Made by a program: the position numbers and the translations under genes. Source: Desulfobacula sp. (lineage in GTDB: Bacteria > Desulfobacterota > Desulfobacteria > Desulfobacterales > Desulfobacteraceae). From it: a stretch of DNA of 64,000 nucleotides. Below are positions 27,140 to 36,110 of this stretch, in pieces (the first letter of the stretch is position 1; each line of letters starts with the position of its first letter). The notes beneath the pieces were generated by a model that was not told the origin of the DNA, did not search any database, and was given only the letters and a program-made list of their open reading frames with translations. The stretch covers positions 21,787 to 85,786 of the forward strand of contig JABGOU010000013.1 in assembly GCA_018645325.1 (NCBI GenBank), given 5' to 3'.

Positions 27140-28243
27140 TTATTCCTTTTTTGTATGCAGCTCTTCGTCTCTAATGACCCGGCTTTTTATTTTACCCATA
27201 TTTGATACAGGATCAGACTCGAGTAATTTTGTGTCAACCAGATTTAAAAAAGCATGGATAAATTCAATTACATCCTCTGTAATGCACAGGTCTGAGTATC
27301 GGGATATGGGGGCTTTATAGTTTTTATTGATACTTATTACAAATTTGGCATCCTTTATACCGGCGATATGCTGGGATGAGCCTGAAATGCCACAGGCAAT
27401 ATAGACTTTAGGAGCAATAGTTGTACCTGTGATACCCACCTGGTGCTCATACCCGATCCATCCCATGTCAACCAGAGGCCGGGAAGCACCCACAGCTGAT
27501 GAAAAAAAGCATTTCGCAAATCTGAACACTATATTCAGATTTTTTTCTTCTCCCAGGCCTCTGCCGGCGGCCACAACGACTTTTGCCACTTTCAGGGCCT
27601 GGTTTTCACAGGATCTTTTTAAAACCTGCTGATGTTGGATACGACTTTTATCGCCGGAGCCGCAATTAAAAAAAAATTTTCTAATATCCACCTGACCCGG
27701 TTTCCCGGATTTATGGATATAAGGCTTGAACACCCCGGGCATAAGGGTCAGCATAACAGGTCTTTTTGGGTCTGGTTGTACAAGCATATTTTTCTTATTG
27801 TTAAACACGGAACGCGAATAAATCAGCCCTTTTTCATCGGATCCAATGCCGTTGACTCCTGGTATGGACGCGGCTTCCAGCCCCAGGGCAAGGCCCGGGG
27901 CAAAATCGCGTCCCTGGGAAGTATGGGCTGCCAGTATATGTGAGGGATTCATTTTTCTGATCAGCTGCCCAAGGCAGGCAATATAAATTTCACTGGTATA
28001 GGTTTTAAGTTCGGGTATCTCAAGTCCTATGATGTTCAAGCTGGTTTGTTTTAAAAATTCTTTTACCAGGGGTTTTGGGTTGTCTGAAGGAATAATGATA
28101 TAAACATCCGGGGTATTGATATCAGAAGATTCTTTTTTTTGAGAAAAATCAGCCTTGATTTGAAGGGCTGCAGCAGCAAGTTCCCAGGTCACCTTTCGTA
28201 CCCTGTTTTCAAAAATCTCTGCAATTACCAGTATCTGCTTCAT
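27140..28243 (-). CDS. etfA: Electron transfer flavoprotein alpha subunit
   Basis: This 367-residue protein carries the FAD of ETF and accepts electrons from the acyl-CoA dehydrogenases of this operon. The C-terminal FAD domain is clear: VVAAGRGLGEEKNL, SSAVGASRPLVDMGWI, HQVGITGTTIAPKVYIACGI, SGSSQHIAGIKDAKFVISIN. Its ATG overlaps the etfB stop by 4 bases, so the subunits are coupled. Electrons would pass to quinone through an ETF:quinone oxidoreductase encoded elsewhere. Confidence 0.9.
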   Translation of the reverse strand: MKQILVIAEIFENRVRKVTWELAAAALQIKADFSQKKESSDINTPDVYIIIPSDNPKPLVKEFLKQTSLNIIGLEIPELKTYTSEIYIACLGQLIRKMNPSHILAAHTSQGRDFAPGLALGLEAASIPGVNGIGSDEKGLIYSRSVFNNKKNMLVQPDPKRPVMLTLMPGVFKPYIHKSGKPGQVDIRKFFFNCGSGDKSRIQHQQVLKRSCENQALKVAKVVVAAGRGLGEEKNLNIVFRFAKCFFSSAVGASRPLVDMGWIGYEHQVGITGTTIAPKVYIACGISGSSQHIAGIKDAKFVISINKNYKAPISRYSDLCITEDVIEFIHAFLNLVDTKLLESDPVSNMGKIKSRVIRDEELHTKKE

Positions 28244-28977
28244 ATCAGATCTTTTTTCCTTAAAAAAGAAAACAATTGCTCTGCTTTATCAGATAAAGAT
28301 CCTTCCAATAAACGGCCGGACCTTGTTTTTTCAGGGTCTTGCATACCTGCAAAAGATTCTCTTGCACGGACAGGCGTGGGAAAAAGATCAGCTTGTGCAA
28401 AGGTTATGATCTGTTTTTGGTTTGCTGACAGCATATTGGACAGGCAGGGATACCTGGGATTATTGATACCGGCTTGAATGGTCAACACAGCAGGCAGCCG
28501 TATCGCAATGCAGTCCCGGAATCCGTTTTCCATCTCCCGTTCAACTTGCATTATATTGTCCGTGGTTGGCAGGGTGGTTTTTATCACACCAGTGGCACAG
28601 GGCATGCCCAAAATTTGGGCCAGCATGGGACCGGTCTGTCCTGCCATCATATCCTCTGACATAATCCCTGCCAGGATCAAGTCATATGGTATTTTTCCGG
28701 CCACTGCCGCCAGCATGGAAGCCGTCACAAAAGAAGAATCATATCCTGAATCTTCTTTAACAATATGATATCCCCTGTCAGCCCCCATACCAAAGGCTCG
28801 TCTGATTATTTTTTTGACCCCGGATGATCCGGCCGTTACTATGTCCACAGAAACCGGCTCCATCATTGCGGCACTAAATTGTTCTTTTAACAAAATGGCC
28901 TCTTCAAGGGCATGCGCATCAAAAAGATTCATCTCCCCTTCATCACCCACCTGTTTTATACAGACCAGAATTTTCAT
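28240..28977 (-). CDS. etfB: Electron transfer flavoprotein beta subunit
   Basis: This is the 245-residue beta subunit of ETF, starting MKILVCIKQVGDEGEM as in the family. The AMP/nucleotide-binding features GADRGYHIV and AGIMSEDMMAGQTGPMLAQ are present. It is the first gene of the minus-strand operon, followed with a 4-base overlap by etfA. The usual NPFDE segment is altered to MNLFDAHALEEA. A second, unrelated etfB start lies at 63801 in the betaine island. Confidence 0.9.
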   Translation of the reverse strand: MKILVCIKQVGDEGEMNLFDAHALEEAILLKEQFSAAMMEPVSVDIVTAGSSGVKKIIRRAFGMGADRGYHIVKEDSGYDSSFVTASMLAAVAGKIPYDLILAGIMSEDMMAGQTGPMLAQILGMPCATGVIKTTLPTTDNIMQVEREMENGFRDCIAIRLPAVLTIQAGINNPRYPCLSNMLSANQKQIITFAQADLFPTPVRARESFAGMQDPEKTRSGRLLEGSLSDKAEQLFSFLRKKDLI

Positions 28978-29020
28978 ACCCCATAATATCCCTGGGATCT
29001 TATTATATCAATAAAAAAAA

Positions 29021-29032
29021 GAACGAACGTTC
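29021..29032 (-). promoter_or_regulatory. Candidate TetR operator before etfB
   Basis: GAACGAACGTTC on the plus strand is a perfect inverted repeat of GAACG with a two-base spacer, 44 bases before the etfB start. The form is common for TetR-type acyl-CoA regulators, and a TetR gene lies in the operon. Only one copy was found. Confidence 0.4.
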
Positions 29033-29089
29033 ATATTTAAAAATCGAGACTGGTTCTCAAAAATAATTTATGCCAAGTTTCTTACTTCG

Positions 29090-29198
29090 TAATTGTTCAG
29101 CCCGCTAAAAAAAGTTATCCCCAAAGCCCTGTCTGATGGATATTTGCAGGAGGTTTAGCATCGAAACAAATATCCATCAGACAGGGCGAGCTGAATAA
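29090..29198. repeat. Hairpin-forming intergenic repeat, copy 1 (inverted relative to copy 2 at 57113)
   Basis: A perfect 21-bp inverted repeat (29126-29146 and 29167-29187; arms begin GCCCTGTCTGATGG) encloses a 20-base loop. The whole 100-bp unit, including the flanks TTATCCCCAAAG and AGCTGAATAATT, recurs in reverse complement at 57113-57222. On the minus strand the stem is followed at a short distance by TTTTTTT, so it may also terminate the hisHF transcript. Confidence 0.75.
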
Positions 29199-30776
29199 TT
29201 ACCTTACTTCTATCTTATTTTTGGCAAGATAATCTTTTACTCTTTGAATCGGAACCTCTTTTCTGTGAAATATACCGGCGGCCAGAGCTGCATCTGCATT
29301 TGTTTTTTCAAAAACTTCAACAAAATGATCTTCACATCCAGCACCGCTTGATGCAATTACAGGTATTAAAACAGCATTTTTGACTGCCAAAATTAATTCA
29401 AGGTCAAACCCTGAATTTGTTCCGTCTTTATCAATACAATTGAGAAGAATTTCCCCGGCGCCAAGATCCTGACAGGCTTTTGCAAGTGCAACCGCGTCAA
29501 TATCTCTCGTGATTCTTCCCCCCTGAACCGTGCATTGATACCAGCAATAGGCTTCATTGTCCGGGCCTGGAAAATCAGTTTTAATTACATGGTGTTTTTT
29601 CGCATCACAAGGCGAGTGGACATAAACTCTTTTGGGATCAATGGAAATCACAACAGCCTGATTGCCGTAGATCCTGGAAATTTGTTCAATAGAACTTTTC
29701 CCGGATTTTTTCCCTGTTTTAATATATTCTTCAGCAATGTATACAGCATCGCTGCCAATGGATATTTTATCAGCACCAGATCTAAAATACCGGGCAGCAA
29801 CTTCAAGTGCCGTATAAGATTTACCTTTATTGTCTGTATAATCCCTGATGCCTCCCCCAATGGTAAGCGGCACAAAAACGTTTCGACTGGTTTTTTCAAG
29901 GACATCTATCATTGGCATGTCTTTTAAAGGAAAGTCCCTGAATCCCGTGATATTTAAAAAAGTGATTTCATCGGCACCTTCTTTGTAGTATCGTCCGGCA
30001 AGTTCTACAGGTTTACCAAGGTTCCTGACATTACCTTTTTGCCTTACATCATACTGATCCCCTTTGGTCACTACAAGATCGCCATTATCATTGGCCCTGA
30101 CATCCAGGCAGGCAATGATTCTTTTTGAAAATCCTGTTCCTTTGATATTGACTTTTTTTCGGGATTTCAGGTCCTTTTGATAAATAAAATTTTTCAGCAG
30201 TTTGATACCGCTGTTCCCGCTTTTTTCCGGATGGAACTGGGTACCTATAATATTGCCTTTCTGTACACTGCTCACAAATTCATAATCATAAGTTGTGGTG
30301 GTTAATACAACAGACTCATTTGCCGGCACTATATGATAGGAGTGGACAAAATAAAATTTTGTATCGTGTGCAACTCCTTTAAAAACAGGTGAATCCTTTC
30401 TCAGGTTCACCCCGTTCCATCCAATATGGGGAACGGCCAGCTTAGTTCTGAACTGCTTGACACTGCCCTTGAATATCCCCAGACTTTCATTCCCTGACAA
30501 ATCTTCCTCACTGCCCTCAAAAAGGGCCTGCATGCCAAGGCAGATACCAAAAAAAGGTTTATCAGCCTTAAGATATTCCCTTAACGGATGTATATAATCT
30601 TTTTCATGGAGAATTTTGATCATGTTTTCGTAATTTCCCACACCGGGAAATAATAATTTTTGGGCATCAAGAATATCAGAAGGTCTTGTGACGAATTTTA
30701 TTTTTCCGCCCAGCTTTTCAATGGCATTGGCAACACTTCTGACATTACCGGCACCGTAATCAAGTAAGGTAATCAT
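29199..30776 (-). CDS. Fused imidazole glycerol phosphate synthase (HisH-HisF)
   Basis: This is a bifunctional histidine-biosynthesis enzyme of 525 residues. The N-terminal glutamine amidotransferase (1-205) has nucleophile Cys79 in GICLGMQ, and His182/Glu184 in [10 protein letters not shown]. The C-terminal cyclase (215-525) has the catalytic Asp225 in ACLDV and [10 protein letters not shown], with the TIM-barrel phosphate loops GGGIRD and ASSGAG. The cyclase half carries the long insertions (around [16 protein letters not shown]) typical of the fused HIS7 enzymes of plants and fungi, whereas most bacteria have separate hisH and hisF. It is not in a his operon: LarA-like and AsnRS genes precede it 28 and about 1300 bases upstream on the same strand. 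Confidence 0.9.
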   Translation of the reverse strand: MITLLDYGAGNVRSVANAIEKLGGKIKFVTRPSDILDAQKLLFPGVGNYENMIKILHEKDYIHPLREYLKADKPFFGICLGMQALFEGSEEDLSGNESLGIFKGSVKQFRTKLAVPHIGWNGVNLRKDSPVFKGVAHDTKFYFVHSYHIVPANESVVLTTTTYDYEFVSSVQKGNIIGTQFHPEKSGNSGIKLLKNFIYQKDLKSRKKVNIKGTGFSKRIIACLDVRANDNGDLVVTKGDQYDVRQKGNVRNLGKPVELAGRYYKEGADEITFLNITGFRDFPLKDMPMIDVLEKTSRNVFVPLTIGGGIRDYTDNKGKSYTALEVAARYFRSGADKISIGSDAVYIAEEYIKTGKKSGKSSIEQISRIYGNQAVVISIDPKRVYVHSPCDAKKHHVIKTDFPGPDNEAYCWYQCTVQGGRITRDIDAVALAKACQDLGAGEILLNCIDKDGTNSGFDLELILAVKNAVLIPVIASSGAGCEDHFVEVFEKTNADAALAAGIFHRKEVPIQRVKDYLAKNKIEVR

Positions 30777-30804
30777 ATTATTTTTCTATCCTTAAAATAT
30801 GGCA

Positions 30805-32040
30805 TTATCTTATCAACAAGCTCGCATTTTCAATACAGACCATATCATTTTGAAATTTTTTAACCAGGTTTTGTATCCTGGTCTTTTTTATTTTTGTTAC
30901 ACCGATTTTATGGCAGATTTTATCATCCAGAGACGTTTTTAGAAAGATCTTTATCCGGCCTGTTTTTGCCATCATGGATAATGCAGTGCCCCCGTTGCCC
31001 TTATAATCTTTTTTTAGAATATCAAAAGCCATACTAAAATCATGATAATTAAAATACTCCATAAAGGCATCAGATCCAATGCCATCAATGCACTCTGCCA
31101 GAACGATCAGACTGCCTTTGTCCTTTACAAACATGGCTGCGTTATTGATTGCCTTATGGCCTTGTATAAAATTAATATCTTTGGGAAATCCTCCGCATGA
31201 GGCAATGACCAGTTCATATTGTTTATTTATATTTGCCTTATAAAAAGGATCAAGGCATTTGCATGCATTTAAAAAATCATTATATGTATTTCCCGCAATA
31301 AGCCTGGTAACCCGTCCTTTTGAATTAAGAATCCCGTGAATTGAAAGCCTCTGGTTTTTAATCACATCATCAATCTGCTTTAAATCCTCTGCCAATGGAT
31401 TGTTTTCAAAATTTCCGGGCCAACATCCAGGGCTTAGTTTTTCTAAAGATTTATCAAGAAAAAGCCCATGGTTATGATAAATATCAGGCTTGTACCCAAG
31501 TCCTGGAAACAATAATTTTCTGCCACCCCCATATCCGGCAAAATAGTGATGGGACAAAGCCCCGAAAGTAATGATAAGATCACTTTCAAGAATATCTTTT
31601 CTAACATGAACCATTGTGCCGTGATCCGTTTTGCCAAGATATCTGAAAAGGGTTTTATCATTGCAGTCATGATGAATAAATCTGTATTCCTGATATATCC
31701 TTCCATAGGCTTTCAGGCACTCTTCATCGTCCTGTTTAGCATGTGTGCCGTAAGCGATAAAAATTTGAATCCAGCTTTTTTGGATTCCCTTTTGAAAGAG
31801 GATATCCAAAACCCATGGCAGATAGGTCTTATAATCGCAAAGCCTTGTTTTGTCTGCCACTACAATGGAAACAGCCCTGCAATCAGAAATATTTTCCGGC
31901 AGGTGCAAAGAAAATTTGTCTGCAAACTTTTCCCGGCTGATCTGAAAGTCAGGTTCCTTTATGCTTAAAGTATTAGTTTTATCGGGGACCTCAATGGCAT
32001 AAGAACCTTTGCCATATCTGAATTCAATATTTTTAAGCAT
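30805..32040 (-). CDS. LarA-like nickel-pincer racemase family protein (DUF2088)
   Basis: This is a 411-residue protein of the lactate racemase superfamily, whose founder LarA uses a nickel-pincer nucleotide to racemise 2-hydroxy acids. The N-terminal half has the core HHYFAGYGGGRKLLFPGL, matching the LarA motif with the pincer-binding Lys and nearby His residues, then HNHG. The C-terminal half has ASCGGFPKDINFIQGHKAINNA, the usual substrate-domain pattern. No larB, larC or larE genes are nearby, so the cofactor would have to come from elsewhere. The substrate is unknown; many family members act on acids other than lactate. It begins 33 bases after the asnS stop. Confidence 0.8.
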   Translation of the reverse strand: MLKNIEFRYGKGSYAIEVPDKTNTLSIKEPDFQISREKFADKFSLHLPENISDCRAVSIVVADKTRLCDYKTYLPWVLDILFQKGIQKSWIQIFIAYGTHAKQDDEECLKAYGRIYQEYRFIHHDCNDKTLFRYLGKTDHGTMVHVRKDILESDLIITFGALSHHYFAGYGGGRKLLFPGLGYKPDIYHNHGLFLDKSLEKLSPGCWPGNFENNPLAEDLKQIDDVIKNQRLSIHGILNSKGRVTRLIAGNTYNDFLNACKCLDPFYKANINKQYELVIASCGGFPKDINFIQGHKAINNAAMFVKDKGSLIVLAECIDGIGSDAFMEYFNYHDFSMAFDILKKDYKGNGGTALSMMAKTGRIKIFLKTSLDDKICHKIGVTKIKKTRIQNLVKKFQNDMVCIENASLLIR

Positions 32041-32073
32041 AAATCCTCTATGGATTGTGTAATAGGTGGGGTG

Positions 32074-33453
32074 CTAAAAATCAATACTTCCCGGAGTTCT
32101 GGGAAAGGGTATGACGTCCCTTATATTATTGATACCCGTAATCATCATTAAAAACCTTTCAAACCCCATGCCAAACCCTGAATGGGGTGCTGAACCAAAT
32201 TTTCTGGAATCCAGGTACCACCAATAATCTTCCATTGGCATATTCATTTCTTCCATTCTTTTTTCCAGCACAAAAATCCGCTCTTCCCTCTGGCTTCCCC
32301 CGATGAGTTCTCCGATTCTGGGAACAAGAAGGTCCACTGCAGCAACTGTTTTTTCATCATCATTCATCCGCATGTAAAAGGGTTTGATTTCTTTTGGATA
32401 ATCTGTGAGAAAAACCGGTTTCTTAAAATAAACTTCTGCCAGATACCTTTCATGTTCTGATTGCAGATCCGTTCCATATTCTACGGGAAATTCAAACTTG
32501 TGTCTGGATTTAACCAGGATTTCAATGGCCTGGGTATAGGTAATCCTGCCGAATTCAAGGTTTAAAATGGTATCAAAAAGTTTGGGTAATGATTTATCCA
32601 CAAAACTTGTAAAAAGATTTATGTCCTCGCTGCATTCATTTATGGCATGTTGGGTGAGATATTTAACAAGTTCCTCACCATGATCCATGTTCTCTTTTAA
32701 GTCGCAAAATGCCATTTCCGGTTCCAGCATCCAGAATTCTGCCACATGACGGCTGGTATTAGAATTTTCCGCCCTGAATGTCGGACCGAAAGTATAGACA
32801 TCCCCCAGGGCAAGGGCAAACATCTCTGCCGACAACTGGCCTGAAACAGTCAGGTTTGATTCCTGGCCAAAAAAATCTTCTTTAAAATCCATTCTGCCTA
32901 GTTTTTTAACCGCCCCAGGGTCAAGGTTTGTTACCCTGAACATTTCACCCGCACCTTCGGCATCCGATCCTGTAATCAAGGGAGCTGTCAGATACCTGAA
33001 TCCTTTTTCCCGGTAGAATTTATGAATGGCAAATGCCATTTCCGACCTGATACGAAAAGTGGCACCATACTTATTTGTCCGTGGCCTTAAGTGGGCAATG
33101 GTTCTTAAAAATTCATCAGAATGTCTTTTTTTCTGAAGGGGATAGGATTCAGGGGCCAGATTGATAATCTCAACGGCTGATGCCTGGATTTCCCATTTCT
33201 GTCCCTTTCCCGGAGATTCAACAAGCTGTCCTCTAACCGATAGAGAGGTTCCCGTTGTAATAGTTTGTATATAAGAATAATTTGCCAGATCATTATTTGC
33301 AATGGCCTGGATATTTTTAAGGCATGACCCGTCATTTATCTCCATGAAACAAAATTCTTTTGAATCTCTTTTGGTCCTTACCCAACCTTTGATAAGGATT
33401 TCTCCAGGGGTTTTTTCAAGCTTTAACAGCAAATTGATTTTTGTTCTTTTCAT
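32074..33453 (-). CDS. asnS: Asparaginyl-tRNA synthetase
   Basis: This is a class II aminoacyl-tRNA synthetase that charges tRNA-Asn. It has an N-terminal OB-fold anticodon domain (GEILIKGWVRTKRDSKEFCFMEI), motif 2 around TFGPTFRAENSNTSRHVAEFWMLEPE, which is diagnostic of AsnRS against AspRS, and motif 3 GMGFERFLMMITGINNIRDVIPFPRTPGS. ATG 33453 with AGGAT eight bases upstream is chosen over an in-frame TTG at 33468. The stop is TAG, and the LarA-like gene follows in the same reading frame with no intervening stop. Confidence 0.95.
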   Translation of the reverse strand: MKRTKINLLLKLEKTPGEILIKGWVRTKRDSKEFCFMEINDGSCLKNIQAIANNDLANYSYIQTITTGTSLSVRGQLVESPGKGQKWEIQASAVEIINLAPESYPLQKKRHSDEFLRTIAHLRPRTNKYGATFRIRSEMAFAIHKFYREKGFRYLTAPLITGSDAEGAGEMFRVTNLDPGAVKKLGRMDFKEDFFGQESNLTVSGQLSAEMFALALGDVYTFGPTFRAENSNTSRHVAEFWMLEPEMAFCDLKENMDHGEELVKYLTQHAINECSEDINLFTSFVDKSLPKLFDTILNLEFGRITYTQAIEILVKSRHKFEFPVEYGTDLQSEHERYLAEVYFKKPVFLTDYPKEIKPFYMRMNDDEKTVAAVDLLVPRIGELIGGSQREERIFVLEKRMEEMNMPMEDYWWYLDSRKFGSAPHSGFGMGFERFLMMITGINNIRDVIPFPRTPGSIDF

Positions 33454-33537
33454 TGCTTTATCCTGCAAAAAATAATATATTAAAAAATTTGATTATATCT
33501 AACTTATTAAAATTATATTTATTAGAATTTCACTATC

Positions 33538-36045
33538 ATGCATAAGAAAAATTATCAAGATATCCTTGCACTGGTCCAGACTCCTACACGATATTTAGGC
33601 AATGAGATAAATGCTATTAAAAAAGATCTGGGAAAAGTGGATTTAACATTTGGACTGGTTTTCCCCGACCTGTATGAAATAGGAACTTCCCATTTTGGAC
33701 TCCAGATTCTTTATTCCATTTTAAATGCCCAAAAAAACATTGCTGCAGAACGATTTTTCACACCAGCGCCGGACCTGGAAGCCTATCTTTTGGAAAAAAA
33801 AATTCCCTGTTTATCAATGGAATCCCAGAGGCAGCTAAAAGAATTTGATATCATAGGAGTAAGCCTTCTTTATGAGTTGAACTTTACCAATATTTTAACC
33901 ATGTTCAGCTTGTCACAGATCCCATTTTATTCAAGGGAACGAGAAAGTGCTTTTCCCCTTATAATCGGGGGAGGCCCATGCTCTTTCAATCCTGAACCCC
34001 TGGCTGATTTTTTTGATGCTTTTGTTATTGGAGACGGTGAAGAAGTTGCCGTTCAGATTTCAAATAAGGTTATTGAATTCAAGCAGCAGGGAGATGGGCA
34101 AAAAAAGACTCTGCTCAAACTCTTGTCAAAAATAGATGGGGTCTATGTCCCTTCATTTTTTGAACCCCTTTATAACCAGAACGGCATTCAAACACTATCA
34201 CCTTTATTTGACGATTATAAAACCGTTAAAAGAGCCTTTTTGCCGAGTCTTACAAAAGAAAATTTCCCTGACTCTCCCATTCTTCCCTTTGCCAAGCCCA
34301 TCCATGACAGGATGCGGCTGGAGATCGCCCGGGGCTGTTCAAGAGGATGCCGCTTTTGCCAGGCCGGAATGATATACAGGCCGGTCAGGGAAAGATCATT
34401 GGAAGACCTGATAGAAATCGCACAGGCTTCTTTAAAAACAACGGGGCATTCCGATATCTCTCTTTTGTCCCTGAGCACGGGGGATTATTCAAATCTGCCA
34501 CAATTAATGGAACGGCTGCTTGACCTTAGCCAGGGATATTGTAATGCCATATCGCTTCCTTCCATCAGGGCGGAAAAATTAACCCCGGAACTGATGAATA
34601 TTATACAAAAGGTCAGAAAAACCGGATTTACCATTGCACCGGAAGCAGGAACTCAGCGTTTAAGAGATATCATCAATAAAAACCTGACTGAAGAAAGCAT
34701 TACGGCAACGGTTGAAAATGCATTCAACCTTGGCTGGAAAAACATCAAACTCTATTTCATGATGGGGCTCCCCTTTGAAACACCAGCTGACATAGAGGCT
34801 ATCTGCAGTCTTTCCAAAAAACTTGCCTCATCCTATGCCAAGGGCAAAAAAACCATTAACGTCAGTGCAAACTCTTTTATTCCCAAAGCCCATACCCCTT
34901 TTCAAAGATGCGCACAGATAAGCCTGGCTGAGACAAAGGAAAAACTGCAATACCTGAAAGACAATTTAAGGCACGGCAGGGTTAATCTCAAATGGCAGGA
35001 CCCTGAGATGAGTATGGTTGAAGGTGTCTGGGCCAGGGGGGATAGAAAATTATCAAAACTTTTAGTGGCTGCCTTTGAAAAAGGATGCCGGATGGACGGC
35101 TGGAATGAAAAGTTTGATTTCTCGTTGTGGCAGGCAGCATTTGAAAAAACCGGAATTGACCCCTTGTTTTATACCACCCGTAAAAGGGATGATGATGAAC
35201 CCCTTCCCTGGGATGTAATTGATTCAGGGGTATTGCCTGATTTTTTAAAAAAAGAATTTCAAAAGGCCAAAGAATCATCCCTTACACCAGACTGCAGGGA
35301 AAACGAGTGCTCAGGATGTGGTGTCTGTGATTTTAAAAAAATTAAACCCGTTCTGTATGAAATCCGGGAGACGGATGAAAAAAAAGACAGCATCCAGGAC
35401 AAAGGTCTTAAAAAAATGCCGGATGATGCCTTTAAAAAATTTGAATTAACCTTTTCAAAACTTGGAAAGGCAAGATTTTTCGGACACCTTGAACTTGCCA
35501 CCATTTTTCAAAGAGCAGTTAAAAGGGCTGGGTTGACGGCCAAGTATTCACAAGGATTTAACCCTTCCATGCGGCTTTCCTTTGAAAATGCCCTGCCCGT
35601 TGGAATGGAAAGTGAAGAAGAGATTCTCTATATCTACCTTGAAAAAGATATTTCACCTGATACAATTATTGACGTCTTTAACCAGACACTTCCTGAAGGC
35701 CTTTGTATCAAGGGATGCAAACCTTTTAACAGGCTTAAGAAAATAAACCATGATACCTCTTCATATATCATTCAATTTTTTGACCACGGTCTTGAAAAAG
35801 AACGAGTGGCTGCTTTTCTGGATTTACCCGAATTTATTGTTAATGACCTGAGCAAAAAAAAGAAAATAAGAAAAACTGATCTGCGCAAATCAGTGGAAAA
35901 AATATCTTTTATTGATTTACAAACTATTAAAATGGTTTTAAAAAAATATAATGAACGAAATGTAAGGCCCTTTGAAATTCTGACAAAATATTTTAATTTG
36001 GATGATGATGCAGTAAAAAAAGCAAGGATAAAAAAGATAACCTAG
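33538..36045 (+). CDS. Radical SAM protein fused to DUF2344 (TIGR03960/TIGR03936 type)
   Basis: This is an 835-residue protein. The N-terminal part is a B12-binding-like fold. The radical SAM core follows with cluster-binding GCSRGCRFCQ (CX3CX2C, near residues 270-277) and downstream EAGTQRLRDIINKN and MMGLPFETPADI. An extra cysteine motif ECSGCGVCDF lies near 585. The C-terminal 210 residues are the DUF2344 domain (FELTFSKLGKARFFGHLELATIFQRAVKRAGL). Such fusions are widespread directly upstream of rng, as here, and are thought to act in RNA or ribosome-linked modification; the reaction is not established. The stop TAG is backed up by TGA two codons later. Confidence 0.88.
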   Translation: MHKKNYQDILALVQTPTRYLGNEINAIKKDLGKVDLTFGLVFPDLYEIGTSHFGLQILYSILNAQKNIAAERFFTPAPDLEAYLLEKKIPCLSMESQRQLKEFDIIGVSLLYELNFTNILTMFSLSQIPFYSRERESAFPLIIGGGPCSFNPEPLADFFDAFVIGDGEEVAVQISNKVIEFKQQGDGQKKTLLKLLSKIDGVYVPSFFEPLYNQNGIQTLSPLFDDYKTVKRAFLPSLTKENFPDSPILPFAKPIHDRMRLEIARGCSRGCRFCQAGMIYRPVRERSLEDLIEIAQASLKTTGHSDISLLSLSTGDYSNLPQLMERLLDLSQGYCNAISLPSIRAEKLTPELMNIIQKVRKTGFTIAPEAGTQRLRDIINKNLTEESITATVENAFNLGWKNIKLYFMMGLPFETPADIEAICSLSKKLASSYAKGKKTINVSANSFIPKAHTPFQRCAQISLAETKEKLQYLKDNLRHGRVNLKWQDPEMSMVEGVWARGDRKLSKLLVAAFEKGCRMDGWNEKFDFSLWQAAFEKTGIDPLFYTTRKRDDDEPLPWDVIDSGVLPDFLKKEFQKAKESSLTPDCRENECSGCGVCDFKKIKPVLYEIRETDEKKDSIQDKGLKKMPDDAFKKFELTFSKLGKARFFGHLELATIFQRAVKRAGLTAKYSQGFNPSMRLSFENALPVGMESEEEILYIYLEKDISPDTIIDVFNQTLPEGLCIKGCKPFNRLKKINHDTSSYIIQFFDHGLEKERVAAFLDLPEFIVNDLSKKKKIRKTDLRKSVEKISFIDLQTIKMVLKKYNERNVRPFEILTKYFNLDDDAVKKARIKKIT

Positions 36046-36089
36046 GTGTGACCTTCAGGTTAAAGGTCACACGTAACCTATTAGGTTAC
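36046..36089 (+). promoter_or_regulatory. Two tandem hairpins in the rng leader
   Basis: GTGTGACCTT (36046-36055) pairs perfectly with AAGGTCACAC (36063-36072), and directly after it GTAACCT (36073-36079) pairs with AGGTTAC (36083-36089). No T-run follows, so these are not a standard terminator. They lie 21 bases before the rng start and could mark RNase cleavage or feedback control. Confidence 0.5.
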
Positions 36090-36110
36090 AAGTAAAACAA
36101 GGATAAACCC

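Noticed and set aside
29126-29187. CRISPR repeat
   Set aside because: Only a single hairpin unit at each of two distant sites, with no regularly spaced array and no cas genes.
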